Below are positions 11,621-22,499 of a stretch of 64,000 nucleotides of DNA, piece after piece (positions within the stretch are counted from its first letter, which is position 1; every line of letters starts with the position of its first letter). The stretch comes from Prunus persica (Eukaryota > Streptophyta > Magnoliopsida > Rosales > Rosaceae), in the NCBI RefSeq assembly GCF_000346465.2, contig NC_034009.1, forward strand, positions 33,459,251 to 33,523,250, read 5' to 3'. The notes under the pieces are model-generated. The model searched no databases, was not told the origin of the DNA, and worked only from the letters and a program-made list of their open reading frames with translations. Both the position numbers and the translations under genes were made by a program.

Positions 11621-13197
11621 CTATTGGTTTTGAAATCTTCTGACCATATATGCATGCAAATGCAAAAAGTGATGAAATCCTATATATATAGGTTATCAAG
11701 TTATTGGAGAAACCCAACATGATGACATGCAAAAGTGGAATGTCTACGCTGCAAATGCAAAAGGTGTTTGCTCTCCATCCTTCATATATATAATTTGCAG
11801 CATGTGCAAGAACTAACAGCAGAAAGTTATCTTATCTTGGACCAAATTAATGTCCTTTATATGTTGGGATAAGAATTCGCAACCCCATATCGTGCACAGG
11901 GTGTTAACCAACGACTGTCGTTTCATTTGTTGGTACTTTAAAGCAACTTGACGCAGTTGCAGTTGCAGTTGTTTCCTTTTCATTTCTTTCTTTCTTTATT
12001 GAAGATTGGGGTCACAACAATCTCACACCACACTTTGGACGGGGACATGGCTTTTTCCTCATGTTGCTCAAACTTACATGGTTTGCTTCATTTTTCTTTC
12101 TGACTTTTTGCTGATAAGTCATTGTACTAATACTAGCAAGTAGGTATGCATCTGCATGCAGATAGATACGGTATCTTTTTTGCTAATATACTTTTATCTC
12201 TGCTTTTCTTTTTACTTTGCTGCATATGCATATCTGTGGAAATAAAATAAAAGGCAGCTGTCTGTGTGATGACAAAGCGATGGTATGGTATGGAATGCAG
12301 GACTAACCCCCGTAAAACTTTTTTTGTTGTTTTGTTTTCGGGGGTCTGAAAACCTCTTCAAGATATCTAGCTTTATACAAACATACATATGAAATGGCCT
12401 TGTACGTACATATCTTCTCCCCTAAGCAACTGTGCTTTTGCCATCATCTCTTTCTATTTACAATACAATGAAGAAAACAATCAAAGAAGACTGACTTTGA
12501 AAAAGCTATATATACAGATATACACGCATGTTTGACTCACAACAGCATGGCCTTTTTGTCTCAACTCAACAGTATGAAATACTTGATAGTGGATCTGAAT
12601 TTGGCGGAGACCGAGAGTTGAGTTTGGGTTTTTTCTTAGGTCCTGGAGGATGATTTGACAGGGTTTAGGGAGTGGCCCAAGTCTTTTGGGGCAGATAAGA
12701 CAAATTGCTCATGAGCTAGTTTAGTTTGGGCTCATGGACTTAGTTTTGTAGACTGTTTACATGAGCCCATTATTACATAGGAATTATTAGTTTAGTCAAA
12801 CAGAAAGTTTTAAAATTAAAAGGCCTTTCATCACACAGCGTTCTTGACGTTTATGAAACTATCAGATTGCATCTTTAAAGTATTTTTGTATCACTCATGA
12901 TTCCTAACGTTAATATGGGTGCTCTTAAATAGTCCACCTATCAAAAAAATTGTTAAATTTAAGGATATAATAGTCAAATCAATTAAATTTGGATATCCAA
13001 CACAATGTGTCGTTATGAAAAATGCTTACAACTCCAGTACAGCCAAACCAATAATCAAAATAAGAAATGTTGAAACTACAAGGCCATGCCTGCTCTTTGC
13101 TTTTAAGTGAAGAGACTCGAGATTGCAAGGGAAACTGCATTGCTTCTCTAAAATTTCTTAAAATGAGTTATGCGAAAACGACACAAACATAACGTAT

Positions 13198-13278
13198 TCA
13201 TGGAATGATAAGTTTCTTGCCAGCATAGATTGTATCCCCTGTAACACCATTAGCCTCTTTGATCGCATCAATGGATAC
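13198..13278 (-). pseudogene. Captured LysM-domain gene fragment (last exon)
   Basis: Read on the minus strand, 13278 down to 13198 encodes 26 residues beginning VSIDAIKEANG and ending AGKKLIIP, then TGA. This is the C-terminal half of a LysM (peptidoglycan/chitin-binding) domain: the second helix followed by the GDTIYAG..L.IP strand. Directly upstream is a good splice acceptor (T-rich tract, then CTTAG), so the fragment was copied from genomic DNA with part of its intron. The N-terminal half of the domain and a start codon are missing, so it is not functional as it stands. Confidence 0.8.
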
Positions 13279-13623
13279 CTAAGATGTATATAAAAAGAAA
13301 ACATATATCAAATCAAAAGCAAAACATGACTACCAAATAAAATATCATACTAGAAAAATAAAAATAGCATCATATCATTTTGTAGTGGCAAAATTTCATA
13401 CTTCAAAGTGCAACATATTATTACTTTCAAAGGTTTTGGCAGTCATCCAACATAAATAAATTCTCACCCTCTGTTTCACCGACATGTTTATAATGCTTAT
13501 TATGATGATTTGGACCAGGTTTGGGGGTCTCAAGTGGCATACATTATGTTTTATGATGATTTGAAGCTCAAAAAAGGACCTAAAACCCAAAAAACCCAAC
13601 TGCTGTTTTGCCCAGAAATTTGA

Positions 13624-13725
13624 AGATTTTTCGTCACCAAATGTTTTTAACGACCGATGTTCATCAGATTTTTCGTGGCTAAACATTTTTTGCGACGGTG
13701 TTCTTCAGATTTTTCATCACTAAAA
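13624..13725. repeat. Degenerate 42-bp repeat inside the Pack-MULE
   Basis: Three imperfect units begin GATTTTTCGT or GATTTTTCAT (at about 13624, 13666 and 13708), and the first two contain variants of a GCGACGGTGTTCTTCA motif. They lie inside the transposon at 12822-14025. Confidence 0.6.
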
Positions 13726-14025
13726 GTCAAATTTTCAGATCAACTTTAGACTTATATATGCCTTGGGCTCTGGCCAATTGCGACGAATGTTCCAAATTTC
13801 CTGATTTTTTGTATTTCCCCAATCTTGGTTACAAGCTTCTATATATATATATTTTATAATTTTGGATTGATTTGACGATTATATCCCTGGATTTAACTAT
13901 TGACAGATGGACTATTTAAGAGCACCCATATTAACGTTAGAGACCATGAGTGATACAAAAAAAAACTTTTAAAGATGCAATTTAATAGTTTCGCAAACAG
14001 CAGTGACGTTTTGTGATAAAAAGCC

Positions 14026-16773
14026 AAATTAAAATTAAAAACAAAAAGTAATGATTTTGTTGTTGGTTGGAATGGAATCGTAGTCCAATACCTTATCCAT
14101 AAACGCACTAAACTAGGTAGCATATTGTTTCACAATTATCATGATCAAAATATATAACACATGCATGCTTATTTTATTAGTAGCATTTAGCAATTTAGCA
14201 TACGATACGACCACCAACTTTCTCTGATCAATCAGTCATAGTCCCTTGTTTTTTCTTCCCCTATATGATAAAGCTTCTTTATAGAGGCGGATTCACTGAT
14301 TCAGGTAGCGATTAACACACATACACGCACCAAAAAGAAAAAAGAAAAAAAAAAGGTGTTTTCCTTCCAACAACAGGTTACATGTTGGTCAAGAATGGAC
14401 GCAAGTTTCGCATTGAAATGATTGGGTGTGGCACTGGCGAATATAAAGTAAGCAGTAATCGTACTCGTAGTGAGAGAGAGAGAGAGATTGGGCTGAAAAT
14501 GAAGGATCATCTGTTCTGCGTACACACTCACTCACTTCAATTGCTTCAATTTGTTAATTTCCATATATTCGGGCGGCTATTATGCATACTGCAAATTTCA
14601 GGCTCTATCTGTTTCCATTATTAATGACACTGATGCCGGAACAGAAACCAATTATATATATTTATATCAAAGTTTTAATTTGTGGATATATATATAATAA
14701 GAAGATTAAAAAAGAGAGGCAGGAGGAGCTGGTAGTTAAGTAGAAGGCTAGTTTTGTTTTGTATGAGTCAAAACTGAGCCCCCACAACTTCCAAGCGTGG
14801 TAGCTGTCCTGCCCTTTGGTCCAACATCCCATTCATCATGACTAGGAATTCAATTAAGCCAACTCCTTTTTCAACTTGATATATAAAACAATACGTTCGT
14901 TCATACATGTAAGGATCAAATCAATTTGGCATGACGTGCAGCAGTGCGCAAGTGTCATGGAATTGCAGCCCAACCCCAACTTGATGGTGAAAGAGCAGTA
15001 ATTAATGGATTGGATTAATGGCTTTTCCATCATCTGTGAGAGCGCCTACAGCTACAATCTACAATCTACAATCTAGAATCTACAATCTAGTAGACGTAGA
15101 GTTTGGTTGGATATAGAATTAGCAAACAACATATATAAAGCCAATTTGGTTGGATTGGTTACATATGATATCCACAATGAGTATGAGCAGCAGCTGAACC
15201 AGAAAATAAGGATAAGTGAAGAAGACTCTAAATCAATGAATATGCGGCGCTCATTTTTCATGAGTCTTCCACTGTGCACATCAGCAGCACAGATATGCAT
15301 ATAATATAAGCCTTGTTTTTAATGAAATCCTCCTCCAATGAGTCATGGATGGACATTAAATAAAATAAAATAAAGGCAGATAATGCATGAACGAACGGTG
15401 CACTCTCATTCTTGTTGTCTGCTGGTGGTGGATTGACGGAAGCTGCCATGCGCGACCAACACAAGACAAGAGCATCAAGGAACGAATGAATGAACAATAT
15501 ATATGTGTTTGATGCTGACCTTTTGCGGCCTCTTCGAAACCTCTAACAGCCGCATAAGAATCTTTGCTTGCATACACACACACACACACAATCACCGAGC
15601 TAGATCCAAGCTAGTGAATGTCAAAATCTTTGCATTTGCATACGTAATTAAAAGAAAATTTGGAAAGTGATGTCTTTGTTTAATCTCTCTACTTGGATTA
15701 TATACAGAACAGAAGAAGCTCAAGTTGCTAACACATATTCATATTCTTATCAAGAAATAAAGTTTTTTTTTTTTTATGGTGACGCTTGTTAGAATTGAAT
15801 CCACAAAACCCAAAGCTTGCATGCGTCAATTTCAGAGAAACATTTTTAAACAGTAAGACAAGGAGGTAAGGTGTGGATGAGAGAAATTGTGACAGCATGG
15901 ACTGGTGTTGTTTTTGTGATATTCTTTTGTCGTTGGATTTATTTATTCATGAGACTGAGAGTACACAACAGAAAAAGTAATTCAATCATTACACCTTTGC
16001 TTCTAATCTTCGAGTAATTAAGTTGGAGCATGATCACCACCAAGGCTAAATAGGCCATCATCACGTAGGTATTCTCATGATTGAAATTAAGGTTTGCAGT
16101 TGCAGACTGCTTCATTATTTGTTGTGAAATTAAGGTGATCTCAACTGAAGCATCATCATCCAACTATCCAAGCTTTATTATTATTGCTTCATAAACATAA
16201 TGTCAAATTCAAATAATAACATGGGAGCTTCAATGCTTGGTGACCAAGTGACATCAAATGGAAAGATAAAAGCTTCATTTTCTTCCTACCAAATTGGGCA
16301 ATTAACATTATAATAATAATAAACTCTATATTTGTATAGCAACATTCCCTAAAATACAAACAAACCAATTTCGACCCTCCATTTAACATAAAGAATTGGA
16401 TGACCAAAAATTAAAAAAAATTCTAAAATATTCCTTCCTTCCAACCAACAGCTCTATCTTCATGTTCACTACCACAATTTTTTGCATTTCTATATATCTA
16501 ATCTAATCTAATCCAATCCAATTGGGTGCCCCTACAAAACAACTTGTTCATTAAAGAAAGCAACTTCAATTCCTGAAGAAGGTTAAGCAGACGGGTGGTG
16601 GGCTTTTCAATCAATGACTCAAATCCACGTCACATGGGCCCCACTAAGCAATTTCACATCGCCATGCCATATAAAATTATAAAAAATAATGAAAATAAAA
16701 TTGGTGCAAAAAAGTTGTAGGGTCCACGTCCCCAATTGAGGGCCCAAGTTATGGGCCACCCTCACGGAAGAAG
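14026..16773. other. Intergenic spacer without recognised genes
   Basis: This is AT-rich DNA with several short repeats: (GA)n at 14470-14488, a 7-bp ACAATCT tandem at 15052-15089, and (CA)n at 15573-15590. Short reading frames on both strands have no recognisable domains or plausible splice partners. The last few hundred bases probably hold the 3'UTR of the next thaumatin-like gene. Confidence 0.5.
15052..15089. repeat. 7-bp tandem repeat (ACAATCT)n
   Basis: About five tandem copies of ACAATCT lie here, one changed to AGAATCT. The array is non-coding. Confidence 0.85.
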
Positions 16774-18581
16774 TTAGAAGAAGAGCTGCGACAGCAGCTG
16801 AATGGCCAGCGCGACGGTAACCAAACCCGCAATTGCATGTGATGTAGTACGCGTGGACGACGATGCTTCGCTTTGATCGTACGAGGCACCTTCGTATTCC
16901 ATTGTGTTGTTTATCGGCTCCGGTGAGCTGCTTGTAGACGACGGTGTACCTGTACCTGTAGTAGTATTTGTAGGCTGTGGCTGTGTGTTCTGTCCCTGAG
17001 ACGCTTTCTTGCTGCAATTAATAATACTTACCGTCAGTAAATTTAATTTACCCACTAAACAAAAATTAAAATGCAAATTCCCAAATTATGGACCGTTGCA
17101 AAAGTAAAAAAGGAGACAAGTTTGGAGTGTGTGCGAGTGTTTATTAATTAAACAAAGGGAATCGAATCGAATCGAATCTCTAGGTTTTGAAGAGCATCGG
17201 AATCTACGCTTTTTGGCGTAGAAATGCATCTTTGTTATTTCTCCAGATTCAGAGAGGTGCGTTCCTTCTGCATTCGAATTGGAGACTGACCGCATATGGA
17301 ATTCGACTGACCGCATATGGAATTCTAAAAGACTCTTTTGACCTTTAGTTTTTCAATAAAATTTAACAAGGCTAGTTTTGACTTTTGACTACCAAAAAAA
17401 GGGGGTCGGGTGGTAGGATGCCGGCTTAGAGCCGTGCTGAGTGGTGGTTGTTCTATCAAACCAGACGCCCGTTCATCAATCCCCCATCACTGACAGCCTG
17501 ACACTGACTAATGACCCATATTCCGTTGTGCTCAGTTGGCCCATAAGTTGACGAACAAAAGTTATTAAAGTAAAAAGTAAAATATAAACAACCCCAACCC
17601 CCAACGTTCATATTGACAGGCTTCGTACGAACTTATTTACCCCTCACAACGTTAAAAAACGAAAGAGGCGGGGAAGGGAACGTGAAGGAGAAATGAGTAA
17701 ATATGAATAAAAATACCTGGTGCTAGGCGAGGGGCAGAAAGTGATGGTGTAATCCGCAGCAGCACATGTGAAGGTGCTGGTCCTATCGTCGTATGCGTAA
17801 CTGTAAGCATGTGGACAAGCGTTCTTGAATATCTGAGAGTAGGATGACGGCTTGCAAGTGTCCGGTGTACCATACGCGCCGCTGCAACAGTACTGCGGCT
17901 GTTGAAACGCCTCGCACGCGCTCTTGCAGGCCACGCCTTCTCTGCCGTCGGCGCTGGTGACCTTGAGCTCGGAAGGGCAAAGGCCGTTGAGATCGACCAC
18001 GCAGCCGGTGTTCGAACAGTTGGTCCCACTGCCGCCCTGTGGGACCACCAACATAGGGAGGTTGTAACCGTCGACGAGGCTGACGTCAAAGAAATCGAGG
18101 CCGCCGGAGCCGTCGAGGGTGAACTCAGCGAGAGTGGCGGGCGGGGCAGCGCCGTTACCGGCGCATTCTACTTTGCCGGAGCCGCAATCGCCTGTGACGC
18201 AGGAGAATTTGCCGGTGGAGTCTTGGGAGCAGAGGGTTCGGCCCCAGAAGCGGCCGCCCCAGGAGGTTGGAGCAGAGATGGTCTTGGTCTCGCCCTTTTG
18301 GAGAGCAAAGCCGGTGGTCGGAAGGGGAGGCACGCCGGCGTTGGTGAGAATGCCCGGCCAAACTGTGTACTCGCACTTGTTCACCATTGTGAATGTGGTT
18401 GAAAGAACTCCTGCAGGCAAGAAACAGAGTGAAAAATTAATCTACAAATTTACACAAGTTTGCAGAAATTGAGAAAAATTTGCTTAGTAGAAGATAGTTT
18501 TGTTATTATTGAAGAATTACCTGATGTGAATAGCCCAAGTATGGTTAACAGGGACACCAACAATGATGCTAATGGAGCCAT
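16774..18581 (-). CDS. Thaumatin-like protein with C-terminal GPI-anchor-type tail (TLP 2)
   Basis: This is a second thaumatin/PR5-family protein on the same strand as TLP 1, about 9.5 kb away. Exons: 18521-18581, 17717-18410 and 16774-17011 (993 nt, 330 aa). Exon 1 encodes the hydrophobic signal peptide MAPLASLLVSLLTILG. The thaumatin domain (about residues 25-250) has 16 cysteines, the core CVTGDC and the acidic-cleft segment FFDVSLVDGYNLP. The phase-1 and phase-2 introns sit at exactly the same places as in TLP 1. Exon 3 encodes a Thr/Ser/Pro-rich linker and a hydrophobic C-terminus ending LLSQLFF, again a GPI-type signal. This domain is more GC-rich at third positions than surrounding DNA. 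The shared structure supports a common ancestor by duplication. Antifungal or developmental roles are family possibilities, not shown here. Confidence 0.93.
17284..17325. repeat. 21-bp perfect tandem duplication upstream in TLP 2 intron 2 region
   Basis: The units 17284-17304 and 17305-17325 are identical and contain GACTGACCGCATATGGAATT. They fall in the long second intron (17012-17716) of the TLP 2 gene. Confidence 0.9.
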
Positions 18582-19166
18582 AAGTTCAGACAAGTAGAGA
18601 AACAGAGCAACTGGAAAATATTGGAGGAGGTTGAAGGAATCTCTGCACTGCAGGGCTGGGATCTCGGCACTGCAGATAGAGGATAATGAGAGAGCAGAGA
18701 GCAGAGAGCAGAGGTGAGATTCTCAAAAAGTGATGAGGAGTACCGAGTATTTATAAAGGCAGCAGTAGGCAGCAACGGAAGAGCCCCCTCTTACTTCCCC
18801 AGTAATATTTGGAAAGCAGGTTCTTACTTACTAGTTATAGGAATAGGAGTATTGTCTCACTTCCAATGGGAGAGAAAGCAATTCTTTCCTGTTATTTTTT
18901 CGGCAAGCAATTGAGAACCAACAAAGAAGATAAAAGTAATAAAATATGGAGGCTAACAATTCATGAAAAAGTGCCTATTCTATTGTTGCTTGGTTTTTTT
19001 TTCTTCGTTTTGGTATGAGAAAGTGATATAAGATGATACACAAGTGGTGGGATCAACTTTTACTAATATGTCAACCGTCAGTTACATTTCATGGAAGCCT
19101 AAAACTTATAGGAATGCTACAGACACCAACTTAAACACTAACTTTTTATTGCGAAATTATATATTG
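18582..19166. other. TLP 2 leader and promoter region
   Basis: This is the 5' flank of the minus-strand thaumatin-like gene. The sequence TTTATAAAT just above 18745 (TATTTATAAAGG on the plus strand) is a plausible TATA box about 165 bases from the start codon. No other gene is visible up to the LTR at 19167. Confidence 0.4.
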
Positions 19167-19451
19167 TGTAACACTCCGACTCTAAATTAAATTCCTAAAT
19201 TAAATTTCTTAAGTTAATTAATTTTGAATTTTCGAATTTATCTTTGAGGTAGGGATAAATTGGTTATTTTATTATCCGGAAAGAGTTTGGGGCAGTGACT
19301 GGTATTTTTAAGAAGATCGTACTGAGATGAGTCCGTAGACACGTAGTGAGCTCGATTTGGAGTTGTAACGAAGAAGTTACAATCAAAACATCGGCAATGA
19401 CAAAACCGTAAATATTTCGAAGTTTGTTTTTTAAAAAAAACCAGATTTTTC

Positions 19452-19484
<33 letters not shown>

Positions 19485-21152
19485 GTCGCGAGCAGCCCCT
19501 CCCCTTCTAAATTTTTCTGCACAGCCGTGGCTTCCAAGAGCCACCGCTGCCCACCACCGTCAACGACCAGCCTCGAGACCAGTCTTGTTCGAACCGCCAC
19601 CTCCTCCTCTTCTCATCCCACCCGGTCTCTGCCACTGTCAGCCACTCCAGCCGCCAGAATCTCCAGAAAACGAGCCGGTTTTCACAGATTTTCAAACCAC
19701 TCGTTCTCTCTCATTTCTTCTCCAAATTTGACGAGTAAGATACTCCGACTACGCATACGCAGTAGGCGGGACCCTCTCAGAATCAAGCAGTGTGGGACTA
19801 CTTGTGAGTGGACTTTGTTTTCAACTTATAAGCATGGTTTTATAATGAGAATTTTATGCATATTAATTAAATAGTTATTGAAATGCATGTTATATTTAAT
19901 AGTTGAATTCTTTATTTTCATAAAGTATTGGTAATATATTTTGGGTTTTGACATATTTGAGTATCTTGAGTATGTACATATGAATTTTGAGAACTTCTAT
20001 ATATGTTTGGCTATGTGTGGGGTACTTGGGTTGTTGAGTTGAGATTGTGGAAAATGATGAGTATAGAATGTCAGTTTGGAGTGCTATAAGCACTACCCTA
20101 TGTACCTCCCCAGATTTGGAACTTGGATACGGAAACTTGAGATACTTGGAAATGTCGGAACCCGGGGCATCCTTGACGGGATGTTGCTGCAGACCCTTAA
20201 TTGGGTAGTCCGCGCGCGTAGGACTGGTCACAGACGTACGAGTTTTGAGGGTATCGGCTGTACGTGCTGGCTGAGAGTTAGTCCCCCAGTTGGACGGCTC
20301 GTTCTCTAGTTACATGGTGAATTGAGGACTCTTCCTGAAGACTCTGCCATGGTGACTAGTCAAACAATCGCCCGGTTGGATTGTTTTCCCTGTATAACTA
20401 GGTGTTGGTCATATTTATATTATATATATTTACATATATATAACTATTCATTCATTCTTGTTTTTCGGTGAGGATACTTCCTTGCCGGTCGTGCCAATGG
20501 GTACGCTTTCGAGAGTTTAGTATGGGACTTATTGGTGGGTTTGTAAAGTATTTTTTTTGGATTTCGGACTTGGTATCCGGTATTGGTTTGGTTTTGACAT
20601 ATATAAATATTTATTTGATTATGATGGTTTGGGATGCATTTGGATTTATTGCATGGTTTATTAAACAGTGGGGTTATATTATGTTGGTTTACACTAAACT
20701 GAACTTTATTTTTGTCCACTCACATTTTTCTGTTTTGCGCCCCCCAGCCAGTAGTTGACTGAGCTCTGCAGCTGAGCCGGATCGTGTGCTTACGAGCCTT
20801 GAGCCTTCGTAGGACTCCTTCATTCATTTTTCCCTTGAACTTTATTTTTGTTGTAATTGAATTTCTTAGATATGCTCTGTTATCGCCCGTGCTAGGGTTT
20901 GATTTATAAGACCGGAGGCCTTTGTTGTAAACTGTTTATTTGCTTTAAAGCATGTTGCTGGTTGGGTACCTTAAACTGTGAATTTTGAGCAGGTTGAATT
21001 TTTTGGGAAAATGTTTAATTTACAGAAGAGACTCTGCCAAAATTTTGGTAGAAAGTCTCGATCCTTAGTAAGTGGGCCTGGTATCGGGGAGATTTCGGTA
21101 ACTAGAGGCGATTCGCTCCGGTTTTCGGTAAATTCCAACGCGAGTCGTGTCA
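19167..21152. mobile_element. Solo LTR of an LTR retrotransposon, about 2 kb
   Basis: The segment starts TGTAACACTCCGACTC and ends GAGTCGTGTCA, so it has TG...CA ends with a short imperfect inverted repeat. It is flanked by an identical 5-bp duplication, TATTG, at 19162-19166 and 21153-21157. No gag-pol coding, primer-binding site or second LTR is present. That pattern is a solo LTR left by recombination between two LTRs. The 2-kb size suits a plant Ty3/Gypsy family, but family assignment is inference. A CT-rich tract lies at 19451-19484. Short frames inside have no known domain and are not called as genes. Confidence 0.72.
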
Positions 21153-21639
21153 TATTGCCATATCATATGACACATCATCTATTTTAATTTAATTAGCTTT
21201 TTATGTTTTTTAATTTTATTTGATTAATTAGTTTAACAACCATACCTTAATATCGTACTAGCCGCACCACTGTCATCTCTGCAGTTCTATATCAGTCACG
21301 ATTTCGCCATTGACAAACGTCTATAGATTCGATATGGCTTTTCTCTTTTGCTGTCCTGGAAATCACAAGTTTATTTGAGGCCATATGACACTACAATGTG
21401 ATGGAGAAGATGATAGATGAGATAATCGTATTACTTCTTCCAACAAAGCATTTGCCCAGATTTGGGTGAAAAGACCCCCACTCTTTTTTTGATCAAGTTC
21501 ATCATAAGTGACGATATACAAAGTTCAAGGGCTACACCCACAATGAACGAGACTTGAAATTTTGGGATCAAGCCAATTCTACTATTTTGTTTATTAGATT
21601 TATATTGTTTGTTTAGTTTCCCAGCTTGGTGGTTATTAT

Positions 21640-22491
21640 TAGAGGTGACATTTTAGATCGGAAAACCCAAAAACAGCAAAAATTAATCGACAATTTACTG
21701 CAATCGCGAAAAACCAAACCGCATTTGCGGTATGAAGAACCGAACCGCATTTGCTGTTGCGGTTACTGTATTTGATTTTCAAAACTTGCAGTTACTGCAA
21801 ACCGCGATTATATATTTTTTAATTTAAAAGAATTGCATTTTGTAGATAGCATTGGTGCTAAAACAACACAACGGTGTCTTTCAAATCAACTCACCACCAC
21901 CAACACTTGAGTTTGTAACTTAAGTTTGTGACATTGGTGCATTGCATTTTCTTTTAGTTTGTAACTTTAATTAACTTTGAATTGGATTTTTCCTTTGGGT
22001 TGTAACTTTAATTCATTTTGCATTTGCATTTTCCTTTTGGTTTGTAACTTTAAAGGATTTGGAATTGGAATGGTTGAGAAGTTGAGGTTGTGAATGCTTG
22101 ATAAGTTTAACTTTAATTGGAATGCTTGAAATTGTAACTTTAATTTTTTTTAGGTTGTAAATGCTTGAGAAGTTGAGGAGGTTGTGAATTTATATATGCT
22201 TAAGAAATTGAGGTTGTTAATTTATATTTTTGGGTTAAAGTATGCTTGAAATCAAAAGGCTTCAAAAGAAGCATCAAAATTAGGCCTAAAATATAGAAGA
22301 TTTGATTTTTATGACAAAAAAAGAACTTGCGGTTTTAAACCGCTAATTCAAGGTAACCGACCGTTTTTTGCGGTTTATTTAAACTGCAAAAAGCGGTCGG
22401 CTTGCGGTTTCAAAAATCATCATACCGCAAATAGTCGGTCGGTTTGCAGTTTGGGTAAAAATTCACGGTTATCAAACTGCGACCACTCCTA
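21640..22491. mobile_element. Non-autonomous hAT transposon (MITE-like)
   Basis: An 852-bp element starts TAGAGGTG and ends CACTCCTA (inverted TAGGAGTG). It is flanked by a perfect 8-bp duplication, GTTATTAT, at 21632-21639 and 22492-22499. Eight-base duplications and TAGRGGTG-like ends define the hAT superfamily. Both subterminal regions carry many copies of short motifs such as AACCGCA and TTGCGGT, the usual binding-site clusters of hAT elements. No transposase is encoded. Confidence 0.87.
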
Positions 22492-22499
22492 GTTATTAT

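Larger units (their letters stand above)
10509..12821. other. Intergenic spacer downstream of tRNA-Leu
   Basis: This stretch is AT-rich and has no recognisable gene. It holds a palindromic MITE at 11027-11393, an AAAAAC microsatellite at 11579-11620 and a TA run near 10999-11017. Confidence 0.55.
12822..14025. mobile_element. Mutator-like Pack-MULE carrying a LysM gene fragment
   Basis: The element is bounded by a perfect 9-bp direct duplication, AAATTAAAA, at 12813-12821 and 14026-14034. Its ends are inverted: GGCCTTTCATCACA on the left and GGCTTTTTATCACA on the right read inward. The inverted repeats run for roughly 160-180 bp (left to about 13000, right from about 13860) and share AACGTTAATATGGGTGCTC. 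Long terminal repeats plus a 9-bp duplication are the hallmark of Mutator-like elements. No transposase is present in the 1204 bp. The interior holds the last exon of a LysM-domain gene (listed separately), so it fits the definition of a Pack-MULE. The duplication is AT-rich, but it abuts the matching GGC ends exactly. Confidence 0.85.

Noticed and set aside
13396..13686. Open frame on the minus strand next to the captured LysM exon
   Set aside because: Its translation does not continue the LysM domain and lacks family features; it is most likely intron or element DNA.
15107..15304. 65-codon plus-strand open frame
   Set aside because: No recognisable domain, poor start context and AT-rich codon use equal to the surroundings.
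17902..18402. Long open frame antisense to TLP 2 exon 2
   Set aside because: It is a shadow of the GC-rich thaumatin exon in another frame; the opposite strand has 16 cysteines, the family signature and matching splice sites.
19527..19874. Open frame rich in Ser/Pro/Arg within the solo LTR
   Set aside because: It lies wholly inside an LTR with exact ends and has no known domain; composition reflects the CT-rich tract.
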